DNA from: Pedobacter polysacchareus
GTDB taxonomy: Bacteria > Bacteroidota > Bacteroidia > Sphingobacteriales > Sphingobacteriaceae
Direction of reading: 5' to 3'
Assembly (NCBI RefSeq): GCF_019802255.1
Contig: NZ_JAHYSS010000003.1
Coordinates: forward strand, 248,001-312,000
Length of the DNA stretch: 64,000 nucleotides
The notes under the pieces were generated by a model that did not search any database, had not been told where the DNA came from, and saw nothing but the letters and a program-made list of their open reading frames with translations. The position numbers were made by a program, and so were the translations under genes. Below, in pieces: positions 47,745-56,495 of the stretch (positions within the stretch are counted from its first letter, which is position 1; every line of letters begins with the position of its first letter).

Positions 47745-47885
47745 ATTCTAAAAATAGTGTGTTCTTTTAATAAAAAAAGCTTTTAGAGGAATTAATTAGG
47801 AAAGTATTCCCCTCAAACTATCCTGTTTTATAGCTATTGTTCGGATATTTTTTAGTTAATTTGAAACACACACAACACGATTTAA

Positions 47886-50159
47886 ATGAACCTAAAACGA
47901 TTTTTACTAGTTTCTTTCCTAGCTGTCAGCACCAGTTTTACGGTGTTGTCACAGGAAGCGAGTTACCCGATTATTCCTAAGCCTGCGCAGCTGGAAAAGA
48001 TGCCAGGCCAATTCAACTGGTACAAGAACACGGTGATCCGCAATGGCGGAGGAGCTGGTTTTGCCGATGCGGCCAAAGAACTTCAGCAAATTACTGCTGG
48101 TTTAAGGAGCAGCACCAAACGTCCTAACTTTATCCTGATCAAGAAAGATCCGGGAATTACCGCTGCAGAAGGCTATAAACTGCTGGTAGAACCTACTCAG
48201 ATCACCATTTTGACTGCAAACCCGGAAGGTGCTTTTTGGGCCATCTCGACTTTAAAACAATTAATTGGTGCCCCTGCCTTAAAACCTGGTGCGGCATCTT
48301 TTGTGGTTCCAGCGCTGAAGGTTGCTGATGCACCAAAATTTGCCTGGCGCGGCATCCACCTGGATGTATCCAGACATTTCTTCGATATGGCTTATTTAAA
48401 GACCTTTATCGACCGCATGGTCTTGTATAAATTTAACAAATTCCACATCCACCTGACCGATGATCAAGGCTGGCGTATAGAGATTAAGAAATATCCGGAG
48501 CTGACTTCAAAAGGTGCATGGAGGAAATTAAATGGCCAGGACTCTGTTTGTTTGAAGCTGGCGAAAGACAATCCAGACTATGCCCTGCCGGAAAAACATT
48601 TCAAAACTATTGATGGCGAACGAATGTACGGTGGTTTTTATACCCAGGATGAAATGCGCGACCTGATTCGCTATGCGAGCTCCCGTGGCGTAGAGATGAT
48701 CCCTGAAATAGATATGCCGGGCCACATGATGGCGGCTACGAAACTCATGCCATGGCTAACGGCTTCTGGAATCAGTCAGCAAGGAAAAACCTTCTCCGAG
48801 CCTTTATGCCCTTGTAAAGAGACGACATACGAGTTTGCTGAAAATGTATTTTCGGAGATTTTCGCACTGTTCCCAAGCAAATATGTGCATTTAGGGGCTG
48901 ATGAGGTAGAAAAAGACAGCTGGGCTAAATCTGAGGAATGCAAGGAAATGATGAAACGCGAAAACTTAAAAAGCGTGGAAGAGTTACAAAGCCATTTCGT
49001 GCACCGTATGGAGCGCTTTTTCAATAGCAAAGGTAAAAAGATGATCGGCTGGGATGAGATTCTGGAGGGTGGCGTATCTCCTACTGCAACCATGATGTAC
49101 TGGAGAGCATGGGTACCTAAAGCACCAAAACATGCGGCAGAAAAGGGCTTAAATATGATCATGATGCCTGGTGAGTACTGTTATTTTGATGCTCAGCAGG
49201 ATGCAGGATCATTAAAAAAGGTTTATGGATTTAATCCCTACAATTACGGCTTTACCAAAGCAGAAGAGAAATTGGTATTGGGTGTTCAGGCAGGGATCTG
49301 GACAGAATACATTCCTTCGGAAGCACGTTTGGAATACATGGTTTTTCCTAGAATGCAGGCACTTGCTGAAGTGGCCTGGAGCACCGGAGAAAAAGATTGG
49401 GCTTCTTTTGAGCAGAGAATGAATGCACAGTATCCTTTATTGGATGCCATGAACATCAATTACCGTCAGCCGGACCTGACTGGCTTTTCTCCGAAAAGTG
49501 TTTTTGTAGATCAGACGACTTTGAAAATCATCAACCCATTAGCTGGTTCTATCCTGCATTACACGACAGATGGCAGCAATCCGACGGTTAATTCTACGGT
49601 ATATAATGGGCAGCTGCTGATCAATAAACCTGTTCAGGTTAAAATTGCGGCCTTCCGTCCAAATGGAAAAATGGGTGAAGTTTATACCATTGATTACGAC
49701 CAGCAAGCCTATTCAAAAGCGGTATCCTTAGGTAAAGCGGAAAAAGGTTTGAAATTCTCTTATTATCCTAAGTCTTATAAATCAGTGGTTGAGATTAAGG
49801 AATCGGATAAAAAATCTGATGCCATTACTGCTGCAATTGAGATTCCGGTGAAAGAACAGGCGCCGACTTTTGGAACACAGCATGAAGGTTATTTTTATGC
49901 AGCTGAGGATGGTGTATACACGTTTTATCTTCGTGCGGACGATGGGAGTAATTTGTATTTGAACAACAAGTTACTGGTTGACAATGATGGTTTACACAGC
50001 GCAATTGAAAAGTCGGCACAAGTGGCTTTAGGTAAAGGCTACCACCCTTTCAAATTGCTGTTTATTGAAGGTGGCGGTGGTTATACGCTTGCTTTGGACT
50101 ATGTTGGCCCGGATGGTCAGCGTAAAACGGTAAGCGCAGCTGATTTTGCACATGAATAA
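47886..50159 (+). CDS. Secreted GH20 beta-N-acetylhexosaminidase with PA14 domain
   Basis: A 757-residue protein with a signal peptide (to about residue 22). An N-terminal GH20b domain (YPIIPKPAQLEKM) is followed by a TIM barrel with FHIHLTDDQGWRIE and the catalytic pair Asp339-Glu340 in HLGADEVEKDSW. A chitobiase-type C-terminal domain (LHYTTDGSNPTVNSTVYNG) comes next, and a PA14 domain (GYFYAAEDGVYTFYLRADDG) ends the protein. It removes terminal GlcNAc/GalNAc using substrate-assisted catalysis. It is divergent from the sulfatase/SGNH operon, which suggests one sulfated, esterified amino-sugar glycan as shared substrate. Confidence 0.94.
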   Translation: MNLKRFLLVSFLAVSTSFTVLSQEASYPIIPKPAQLEKMPGQFNWYKNTVIRNGGGAGFADAAKELQQITAGLRSSTKRPNFILIKKDPGITAAEGYKLLVEPTQITILTANPEGAFWAISTLKQLIGAPALKPGAASFVVPALKVADAPKFAWRGIHLDVSRHFFDMAYLKTFIDRMVLYKFNKFHIHLTDDQGWRIEIKKYPELTSKGAWRKLNGQDSVCLKLAKDNPDYALPEKHFKTIDGERMYGGFYTQDEMRDLIRYASSRGVEMIPEIDMPGHMMAATKLMPWLTASGISQQGKTFSEPLCPCKETTYEFAENVFSEIFALFPSKYVHLGADEVEKDSWAKSEECKEMMKRENLKSVEELQSHFVHRMERFFNSKGKKMIGWDEILEGGVSPTATMMYWRAWVPKAPKHAAEKGLNMIMMPGEYCYFDAQQDAGSLKKVYGFNPYNYGFTKAEEKLVLGVQAGIWTEYIPSEARLEYMVFPRMQALAEVAWSTGEKDWASFEQRMNAQYPLLDAMNINYRQPDLTGFSPKSVFVDQTTLKIINPLAGSILHYTTDGSNPTVNSTVYNGQLLINKPVQVKIAAFRPNGKMGEVYTIDYDQQAYSKAVSLGKAEKGLKFSYYPKSYKSVVEIKESDKKSDAITAAIEIPVKEQAPTFGTQHEGYFYAAEDGVYTFYLRADDGSNLYLNNKLLVDNDGLHSAIEKSAQVALGKGYHPFKLLFIEGGGGYTLALDYVGPDGQRKTVSAADFAHE

Positions 50160-50183
50160 GTAATGAAGTAATCCATTTCCACA

Positions 50184-50221
50184 AAAAGGCAGTATCATTT
50201 TCATCAATGGTACTGCCTTTT
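50184..50221. terminator. Bidirectional terminator hairpin
   Basis: Arms AAAAGGCAGTA and TACTGCCTTTT flank a 16-nt loop. The A/T outer arms give T-runs for both strands, between the convergent GH20 gene and ABC exporter gene. Confidence 0.85.
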
Positions 50222-50247
50222 GTATTTCAATATCTTCTGGATAGGAA

Positions 50248-52404
50248 TTACACCTCTTCCGGCACCTGCAGTTTCCATAGGTTCGCATAAGCAGAATTTG
50301 GATTGTGCCTTAATTCCTGATGGCTCCCCTCTTCTACTACTAATCCTTTATCGAGCACAATGATTTTATCCGCATTGCTGAGTGTGCTTAAGCGGTGGGC
50401 AATCACGATTACTGTTTTATCTTTTCCTTTCAGTATATCGATCATTTTCTGTACATACTTTTCAGCAGCAGAATCGAGCGAAGAAGTGGCTTCATCCAGG
50501 ATCAGAATTTCCGGCTCTCGATACAGCGCTCTTGCGATGGCAATCCGCTGTCTTTGTCCGCCGGAAAGACTGGCTCCATTCTCTCCCAGGTAAGTCTGAA
50601 AACCTTTAGGCAAAGATTCTATAAAACCAATCAGACCTAATTGCGTACAAATGTCGATGATCTTTTGCAGGTCAGGTTCATAATCGCCTATGGCAATGTT
50701 TTCAATTACATTTCCTGCAAATAAATCTATTTGCTGCGGTACCACAGCTACCAATCTGCGCAGAGAGGAATTGCTGATGTATTTCAGGTCGTATTGACCA
50801 ATACTGACATTGCCACTTTGAATGGGATAAATGTTTTGCAGGATCGACATTAGCGTTGATTTTCCAGAGCCGCTTTCCCCTACGATTGCGGTAAATTTAC
50901 CAGATGGGATGGTTAAATTTAAATGCTCGAAAACAGCGATCCTAGTGCCATAACGGAAGGAAACATCTTCGAAATGGATGTCTCCTATTTTATCTGGACT
51001 TAGTTCAATCTGACTTTCCTCACTTTCACGTTCCAGGTCCATGATTTCGAACAGCCTATCTGCTGCAATCACGGCATCCTGCACCGTTTTATTCATCCCG
51101 ATCAGGGAGGAAACCGGGCCGGTAAAATATCCGATCAAGGTATAAAAGGACAAGAGTTCTCCGGGTGTAATCTTGCTGTCGATTACATAACCCGCACCTA
51201 CCCATAATAAGATAATGGTGAGTAAACGGGAGGTCAGTTCAGAAGAAGTACCCGAAAACACGGAGTTCATGTTCGACTTAAAACTATCTTTAAGCAGTTT
51301 TACAAAGCGGATTTCTGTTTTTTCATTAGCGAAGGATTCCAGTCCGAATCTTTTAATCGTTCCAACTGCGTTCAAACTTTCTACCAATTGAGATTCCAGT
51401 TCTGCAGCGTCTTCCATCAAAGTTCTTTGCGCTTTCTTATTCAGTTTATCGGTTATCAAATAGATGAGCAGGTACAGTGGAATTACCGCCAGCATCAGCA
51501 ATGCGAGTTTCCAGTAGTAGGTAAACATCATGATAAATGAAAACACGACAATGAAAATATTGACTAGGAAATTGATGCTGACATCGTTCAGAAAGGTCCT
51601 TATTTTTACGGCGTCATTGATCCTGGAAACAATTTCTCCGACACGCATGGTATCGAAAAACTGCTGTGGCAATCGCAGTAAATGCTTGTAATACCCCAAA
51701 ATCAGCTGCGCATCAATCATCTGCCCGGTCTTGAGCGTAAAAATTGTTTTGGCTGTGCCGATAAAGAGCTGGATGGCAAGGATAATCACCATACCTATAC
51801 TCATCAGGTTGAGCAGGTTCCGGTTACCATCTACCAATACAAAATCCACCAGTTTCTGTACAAAAACAGAAGTAGAAAGGCCTAGGATGGTATAGACTAT
51901 TGCACCAAATAAGGCTTGTAATAAAATTCCTTTATGTGGCTTAATCAGGCTCCAGAAGCGACCAGCGATGGATCCTTTCTCATTTCCTGTTTGAAAATCC
52001 TCTGATGGCAGCAGCAGTACCAGGGCACCAGTCCACTCCTTTTTAAATTCTTCATGGCTGCGGCGGTGCATTTGTCCGTCGATAGGATCCATGACTTCTA
52101 CATATTTACTGGTCACTTTATAGATGACCACATAATGCTGCAGCACTTCCTTGACAATCAAGTGTGCTACTGCCGGTTTTGGGATTTTGAACAGGCTATC
52201 AAAGGGGCCTTTTACGCCTTTAGCCTCAAAGCCTAGTTTTTGGGCGGCTTCTACCATTCCCAGCACATTGGTTCCTTTTTTATCTGTACCAGCAAATTGC
52301 CTGATTCTGGCCACTGGCAGATCTAACTTATAATGTGATGCAATTGAAGCTAAACAAGCTGCCCCGCAATCGGTGATGTCCCGTTGTTTTACTTTGATAC
52401 TCAT
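50248..52404 (-). CDS. C39 peptidase-containing ABC exporter (bacteriocin/peptide export)
   Basis: A 718-residue peptidase-ABC exporter. The N-terminal C39 domain (residues 1-135) has the full set: Gln7, Cys13 (DCGAAC), His90 (LQHYVV) and Asp106 (VMDPIDG), so it should cut after a double-glycine leader. Six membrane helices follow (about 160-450). The ATPase has Walker A GESGSGKST, signature LSGGQRQRIAIARAL, Walker B ILILDEATSSLD and the H-loop IAHRLST. It is 3 bp downstream of the HlyD-type adaptor gene. With the adaptor it should export the small GG-leader peptide encoded upstream. Confidence 0.95.
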   Translation of the reverse strand: MSIKVKQRDITDCGAACLASIASHYKLDLPVARIRQFAGTDKKGTNVLGMVEAAQKLGFEAKGVKGPFDSLFKIPKPAVAHLIVKEVLQHYVVIYKVTSKYVEVMDPIDGQMHRRSHEEFKKEWTGALVLLLPSEDFQTGNEKGSIAGRFWSLIKPHKGILLQALFGAIVYTILGLSTSVFVQKLVDFVLVDGNRNLLNLMSIGMVIILAIQLFIGTAKTIFTLKTGQMIDAQLILGYYKHLLRLPQQFFDTMRVGEIVSRINDAVKIRTFLNDVSINFLVNIFIVVFSFIMMFTYYWKLALLMLAVIPLYLLIYLITDKLNKKAQRTLMEDAAELESQLVESLNAVGTIKRFGLESFANEKTEIRFVKLLKDSFKSNMNSVFSGTSSELTSRLLTIILLWVGAGYVIDSKITPGELLSFYTLIGYFTGPVSSLIGMNKTVQDAVIAADRLFEIMDLERESEESQIELSPDKIGDIHFEDVSFRYGTRIAVFEHLNLTIPSGKFTAIVGESGSGKSTLMSILQNIYPIQSGNVSIGQYDLKYISNSSLRRLVAVVPQQIDLFAGNVIENIAIGDYEPDLQKIIDICTQLGLIGFIESLPKGFQTYLGENGASLSGGQRQRIAIARALYREPEILILDEATSSLDSAAEKYVQKMIDILKGKDKTVIVIAHRLSTLSNADKIIVLDKGLVVEEGSHQELRHNPNSAYANLWKLQVPEEV

Positions 52405-52407
52405 TGC

Positions 52408-53583
52408 TTAAATTGTCTTTCCGCTTACATTAGGATTCACCCAGTCGTCCACTTTATCGTAAAGTAACTGATATAGACTGCGACTGGTGACTGTAAAACG
52501 GGCGGTAAAATTCATCCCTTTTTTTAAATAACCTTTATAACCGTTCTTCAATTTGAGGTGGTCCTGATCAAGGCCGCATTTCACTTTAAATACGGGTTGA
52601 TTTCCGTTTATGATGACGATATCGTCAGAAATATCGATGACTTTTCCCGATGCTGATCCCCATTGGTTATAATTATAGGCATCGATCTGAAACCGGACTT
52701 CCTGGCCTTTTTTAATCAGCCCGATATCTGCTGGTTTAATGTAGCAAAAGGCGGTTAGGCTTGCATCTGGGGAAATTTCTCCGATCTTTTGGTTGGCAAA
52801 AACATAAGCGCCATTCTGCATGCCGACGAGGTTTTGTACCGATCCGCCTATTGGTGCTCTTAAAGTGTATTGTTTTTTCTGCTCGGCAAGTTCTGCCTGC
52901 TGCCCGGAAAGCTGCCGCAGTTCATTTCGGTATTCATTGGCTTCTGTTTGCCACTGCGTTTTATATTTTGTCCGAACCATTTCATACATGGATTCGGCTT
53001 GCTCATATTCATATTTATATTTATCATGTTCGGCGTCGGTGATCGACTTCGTCTGATATAATTTATGGTAGCGGGAAAAAGTATTTGCCGCTTGTCGCTT
53101 TGCAATACCGGCATTATCCAGTTCTTGCACGAACTGCTGCCAGGAAGCATTATACTGCCCTGTGTGCAGGTTTGGTGAATTAGATCTTTCCAGGCTATTG
53201 AATGCCAGTAAACTGGATATGTCTGTCAGAAATTGACGCAGCTGTCCTTCCCGCGTATTCACTAATGCGCTCTGCTGACTTGGTAGTCCTGCGTCGATGA
53301 CTAGAAGGACATCGCCCTGCTCCACTTTTTTATTGTCGGAAAGACGGTATTTAACCAGGCGCCCGTTAATTGGGATAGCCAGTTCTGTTTTTTCAAGAGC
53401 GGATTGCAGCATCCCATTTCCTTGCACACTGATTGGGGTTTTAATAAATGGTAATGCGGCAAAAGTGAGGAGGATAACCAGGACGGTTACCTGATAAATG
53501 ATTTGGGAAGACTTATTAATTTGTGAACGGTAGACAATTGAAGTCTCAGATATAGTTTCGGTAGAATAGGTAGAAATAGCCAT
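52408..53583 (-). CDS. HlyD-family membrane fusion protein of the peptide exporter
   Basis: A 391-residue periplasmic adaptor. Residues 28-50 form a single membrane helix (QVTVLVILLTFAALPFI). A lipoyl-like half motif precedes the hairpin (GRLVKYRLSDNKKVEQGDVL), then two coiled-coil segments from about residue 90 to 235, then the second lipoyl half (LRAPIGGSVQNLVGMQNG) and a beta-barrel (YIKPADIGLIKKGQEVRFQI). It connects the C39 ABC transporter to an outer-membrane TolC, which is not encoded here. The 3-bp gap to the transporter gene shows they are one operon. Confidence 0.93.
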   Translation of the reverse strand: MAISTYSTETISETSIVYRSQINKSSQIIYQVTVLVILLTFAALPFIKTPISVQGNGMLQSALEKTELAIPINGRLVKYRLSDNKKVEQGDVLLVIDAGLPSQQSALVNTREGQLRQFLTDISSLLAFNSLERSNSPNLHTGQYNASWQQFVQELDNAGIAKRQAANTFSRYHKLYQTKSITDAEHDKYKYEYEQAESMYEMVRTKYKTQWQTEANEYRNELRQLSGQQAELAEQKKQYTLRAPIGGSVQNLVGMQNGAYVFANQKIGEISPDASLTAFCYIKPADIGLIKKGQEVRFQIDAYNYNQWGSASGKVIDISDDIVIINGNQPVFKVKCGLDQDHLKLKNGYKGYLKKGMNFTARFTVTSRSLYQLLYDKVDDWVNPNVSGKTI

Positions 53584-53600
53584 GCTTGATTTGTATTAGC

Positions 53601-53630
53601 AATCGGCATTCTGCAAGCAGAATACCGATT
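53601..53630 (-). promoter_or_regulatory. Intercistronic hairpin between peptide and export genes
   Basis: On the minus strand AATCGGTATTCTG and CAGAATGCCGATT pair (13 bp, one G-T wobble) around a CTTG loop, 14 bp after the peptide stop and 18 bp before the adaptor ATG. No T-run follows. Such hairpins in peptide operons often attenuate read-through or protect the upstream mRNA, so the precursor is made in excess of the exporter. Confidence 0.75.
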
Positions 53631-53643
53631 GTAATTCAATTTT

Positions 53644-53850
53644 TTATAGGCTCCAAACGAATTTCATCACATTATTCAATGTTTTGGTAAGGAATGCCGA
53701 AGTATCAGCACCTAAAGTGTTTAAAGTACCTGATACAGATGTCAAAAGGCTGTCTAAGATACCACCGATGATACCACCACCTTCAACTTTTGTCATTTCA
53801 ACTGTGTTCATTTCTTGAACACCTAGGTTTTTCAATTCTAAATTTTTCAT
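53644..53850 (-). CDS. Double-glycine-leader peptide (bacteriocin-like precursor)
   Basis: A 68-residue precursor. The leader (residues 1-25) reads MKNLELKNLGVQEMNTVEMT then KVEGG, with hydrophobic residues at the spacing recognised by C39 peptidases and a Gly-Gly at the end. The predicted 43-residue core starts GIIGGILDSLLTSVSG, is rich in Gly/Ser/Thr/Leu, has no Cys and ends KFVWSL. It looks like an amphipathic, unmodified class II bacteriocin or signal peptide. The next two genes encode an HlyD adaptor and a C39 exporter. No immunity or modification gene is seen. Confidence 0.85.
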   Translation of the reverse strand: MKNLELKNLGVQEMNTVEMTKVEGGGIIGGILDSLLTSVSGTLNTLGADTSAFLTKTLNNVMKFVWSL

Positions 53851-54365
53851 AATAGGGATTAATGATTTAAATTCCTTACTCTTTTAAGGCTTTTCAGGAC
53901 GCGCCTCAGTAGTTTTGGCCAAACACTGGCCGAATATAATCATAGAATCAATAAAGAAATTACAGGGAAGTATTGAAGAACACTTCTGTTCAGCGAAGTT
54001 TAACCACAAAAACACGCGCATTTTATCAATGAAATGGGATTTTATGAGAAAAAAGAGTGATTATTCAGAGAATCATTCAATCTATTCATTTCATTCAGAA
54101 TAATGAACCAATAAATTTAAACAAAATACGATTAAAAACATCAAAAAACTAATTAATAGTCGATTTTTCTCTAAAATAAGAAAGAAATACTTCTATTTAG
54201 ATCAAAATTCTGTTTCAATTGAAAAATAAATACAATTTTTAATCAGAATACCTATAAAAAAATCATTAATACCTTTTATTTCTTCAGGGTCTTTCCAATC
54301 AAATTTTTACCTGCAAATTCAGGATGGACCCTTTACCTTTGTCCTTATCATTTTTATCAATACAC
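53851..54365. other. AT-rich divergent intergenic region of the peptide operon
   Basis: About 515 bp, very AT-rich from 54100 on, separating the peptide precursor gene from the divergent amidohydrolase gene. A short inverted repeat GGCCA-AACAC-TGGCC lies at about 53928-53942, roughly 80 bp upstream of the precursor ATG, and could be an operator. No clear -7/-33 pair or second peptide gene with a Gly-Gly leader was found. Confidence 0.5.
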
Positions 54366-55709
54366 ATGATTCATCAAGAGCTGACACGTAAAAAATTCAT
54401 ACAACAAACAATGGGCGCAATTGGATATGGCATCGCCGCCAGCGCTATTCCTAATTCAACTTATGCTATGGAAACACCAGACCGCTTACCTTCTTCAAAG
54501 CCATTAATTTTTAAAAATGTATTGCTGGAAACTGGGTTTGAGCGCGACGATTTCGAAATCACCGGCACCAAAACTGCTTTATTCTCTATGGTGGTTGAAG
54601 ATGGAAAAATCAAGTCTATCGGACCAAATAGCCATATAAAGGGAGCAATAGATGCGAAAGGATACCTCTTGTTACCTGCCATGAAAGATATGCACATTCA
54701 TTTGGACAAGACCTATTATGGGGGAAAATGGAAGGCAACTTCCAAACGTCAGCGATCTGTGCAGGACATGATTTCATTAGAGGAGAAGATTCTGCCGGAA
54801 ATGCTAAAGACTTCCACAGCCCGCGCTGAAAGTCTCATTGAATTACTGCAATCCAAGGGAACTGATTTTGCCAGAAGTCATGTGAATATTGAACCAACTT
54901 CTCAATTGAATTCTTTAAAGCATCTTTATAAAGCTATTGAGAACAAGAAGGGAAGCTTTGGAGTGGAAATTGTTGCTTTTCCTCAGCATGGACTTTTCAA
55001 ATCAAAATCCGAAGGCTTAATGCGGGAAGCTGCTCAGATGGACATTGATTTTATCGGTGGATTAGACCCGCAAAACATTGATGGTAATATCGAGAAATCC
55101 ATAGATTTTACGGTACAGCTGGCGCTGGATTACAAACGCGGGATTGACATCCATTTACATGAGTCTGGAGAAAGTGGTTTTAAGACTGTTCAATATCTGA
55201 TTAAAAAGGTAAATGAAAGTCCGGAACTTAAAGGAAAAACATTCCTTAGTCATTGCTTTGCATTGGGGAAAATCCAGGGTAAAGTGCTGGAAGAGACTTG
55301 CGAACAATTGGCGGCTGCCAGCATTGGGATCATTTCCACTATTCCTTTTGGCGGCTTGATCATGCCAATTCCTACTTTATACAAACATGGTGTGTCTGTC
55401 ATGACTGGTACGGATAGCGTAGTAGACCATTGGAGTCCATTTGGGACTGGCAGTATGCTACAAAAAGCGAATTTGATGGCACAGCTTTATGGTTATTCCA
55501 CAGAGCTGGAACTTTCCAGATGTCTGAAAATTGCGACGAATAATGTGCTGCCTTTAGATGAACAGGGCAACCAGCAATGGCCAAAACCAGGTGATCAGGC
55601 AAATTTCAACTTAGTAGAGGCTAGCTGCTCTGCAGAAGCAGTAGCGCGACAATCGACGATTAAAGCATTGTATCACAAAGGAAATTGTGCTTATCAAAAT
55701 CTGGTGTAA
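54366..55709 (+). CDS. Amidohydrolase family protein (cytosine deaminase-like)
   Basis: A 447-residue protein from ATG at 54366 (MIHQELTRKKFIQQTMGAIG), with a Tat/Sec-like hydrophobic N-terminus ending STYA; an in-frame ATG at 54324 is less likely. Metal-binding motifs of the amidohydrolase superfamily are visible: HIHLD near residue 112, IHLHESGE near 260, LSHCFAL near 293 and TGTDSVVDHW near 346. The pattern is that of the CodA/cytosine deaminase-like (COG0402) branch; the real substrate is unknown. It may be exported. Confidence 0.88.
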   Translation: MIHQELTRKKFIQQTMGAIGYGIAASAIPNSTYAMETPDRLPSSKPLIFKNVLLETGFERDDFEITGTKTALFSMVVEDGKIKSIGPNSHIKGAIDAKGYLLLPAMKDMHIHLDKTYYGGKWKATSKRQRSVQDMISLEEKILPEMLKTSTARAESLIELLQSKGTDFARSHVNIEPTSQLNSLKHLYKAIENKKGSFGVEIVAFPQHGLFKSKSEGLMREAAQMDIDFIGGLDPQNIDGNIEKSIDFTVQLALDYKRGIDIHLHESGESGFKTVQYLIKKVNESPELKGKTFLSHCFALGKIQGKVLEETCEQLAAASIGIISTIPFGGLIMPIPTLYKHGVSVMTGTDSVVDHWSPFGTGSMLQKANLMAQLYGYSTELELSRCLKIATNNVLPLDEQGNQQWPKPGDQANFNLVEASCSAEAVARQSTIKALYHKGNCAYQNLV

Positions 55710-55758
55710 AAGATCATCAAAAATGTACGGTCAGCGCTTTAGTCATTTCCGGAGCTGA

Positions 55759-55790
55759 CAGTAAGGGCGCCTTTGCAGGCGGCCTTACTG
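55759..55790 (+). terminator. Hairpin after the amidohydrolase gene
   Basis: CAGTAAGGGCGCC and GGCGGCCTTACTG pair with one G-G mismatch around TTTGCA. It lies about 50 bp past the stop and lacks a T-run. Confidence 0.55.
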
Positions 55791-55818
55791 AATATTTATG
55801 GCAGTTTCTACATCAGTT

Positions 55819-56211
55819 TTAGATATCCAAGGCATCAAAGACCTCTCCCCGGCTCAGTTTATCACCTACTTTTGCGATCACATCGACCTTCGCTTTCAGA
55901 CATAATGCCTGATCAGAGATTCGGATGATTTCCTGGAAAAACACCAATTTTACGCCTTGACGTTCCGTTCTAAGCTGAACTGCAAACACATCGGTACTGC
56001 TGAGTGGTCTTTTAAAATCCATCTCAATACGGGCTACCATTAACAGAATTCCTTGCGCGGTGAGTTCTTTAAAGCACTGCGATTTAGAAAGCAGATATTC
56101 ATGTCGGGCGTGCTCTAAATAAGATTGGTACACGGCATTGTTCACCACACCCTGGATATCACATTCGTAATCTCTCACTTTTAACTGAATTTCAAAAACA
56201 GAATCCTTCAT
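55819..56211 (-). CDS. Acyl-CoA thioesterase (4HBT hotdog family)
   Basis: A 130-residue single hotdog-fold protein of the 4-hydroxybenzoyl-CoA thioesterase type. The N-terminal motif RDYECDIQGVVNNAVYQSYLEHAR carries the catalytic Asp in the DxxGxVNNxxY pattern. It ends with SRGEVFDALDI. It hydrolyses an acyl-CoA or aromatic-CoA thioester in the cytoplasm. Monocistronic as far as can be seen. Confidence 0.9.
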   Translation of the reverse strand: MKDSVFEIQLKVRDYECDIQGVVNNAVYQSYLEHARHEYLLSKSQCFKELTAQGILLMVARIEMDFKRPLSSTDVFAVQLRTERQGVKLVFFQEIIRISDQALCLKAKVDVIAKVGDKLSRGEVFDALDI

Positions 56212-56294
56212 AGCGGCTAAAGATCGTGATCTTATCGGTGATTCAAATGGCTTTTTAAAAAAGAAACACGATTATAATTCCGGAATTAATATAT

Positions 56295-56495
56295 CTAATC
56301 TTCTGGCTCCAATTCAAAAATCTCCTCAACAGTAACATTGAATACTTTGGCCATTTTTAACGCGAGTACTGTGGAAGGCACGTATTTACCGGATTCGATG
56401 GTGTTGATGGTTTGTCTGGAAACCTGTATCAATTCACTAAGTTCTGCCTGGGTGATGTTCTTTATCGCTCTCAGGACCCGCATATTATTTTTCAT
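56295..56495 (-). CDS. XRE-type helix-turn-helix regulator
   Basis: A 66-residue protein that is a single HTH_3 domain: MKNNMRVLRAIKNITQAELS, then RQTINTIESGKYVPST, the recognition helix and loop typical of small YozG-like regulators. Its start overlaps the end of the membrane protein gene by 11 bp, so both are co-translated. Such pairs commonly regulate their own operon; a 24-bp inverted repeat upstream of the operon is a possible operator. Confidence 0.92.
   Translation of the reverse strand: MKNNMRVLRAIKNITQAELSELIQVSRQTINTIESGKYVPSTVLALKMAKVFNVTVEEIFELEPED

Noticed and set aside
26201..54015. The 16-mer TTAACCACAAAAACAC occurs at 26201-26216 and at 54000-54015, each roughly 150-190 bp upstream of a minus-strand gene.
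   Set aside because: In 64 kb of AT-rich DNA, one shared 16-mer on either strand is expected by chance. The flanks do not match and no third copy was found.
53915..54103. Plus-strand 62-codon ORF in the region upstream of the peptide precursor, considered as a second peptide or immunity gene.
   Set aside because: It has no Gly-Gly leader, no membrane segment, and a composition like translated AT-rich intergenic DNA.
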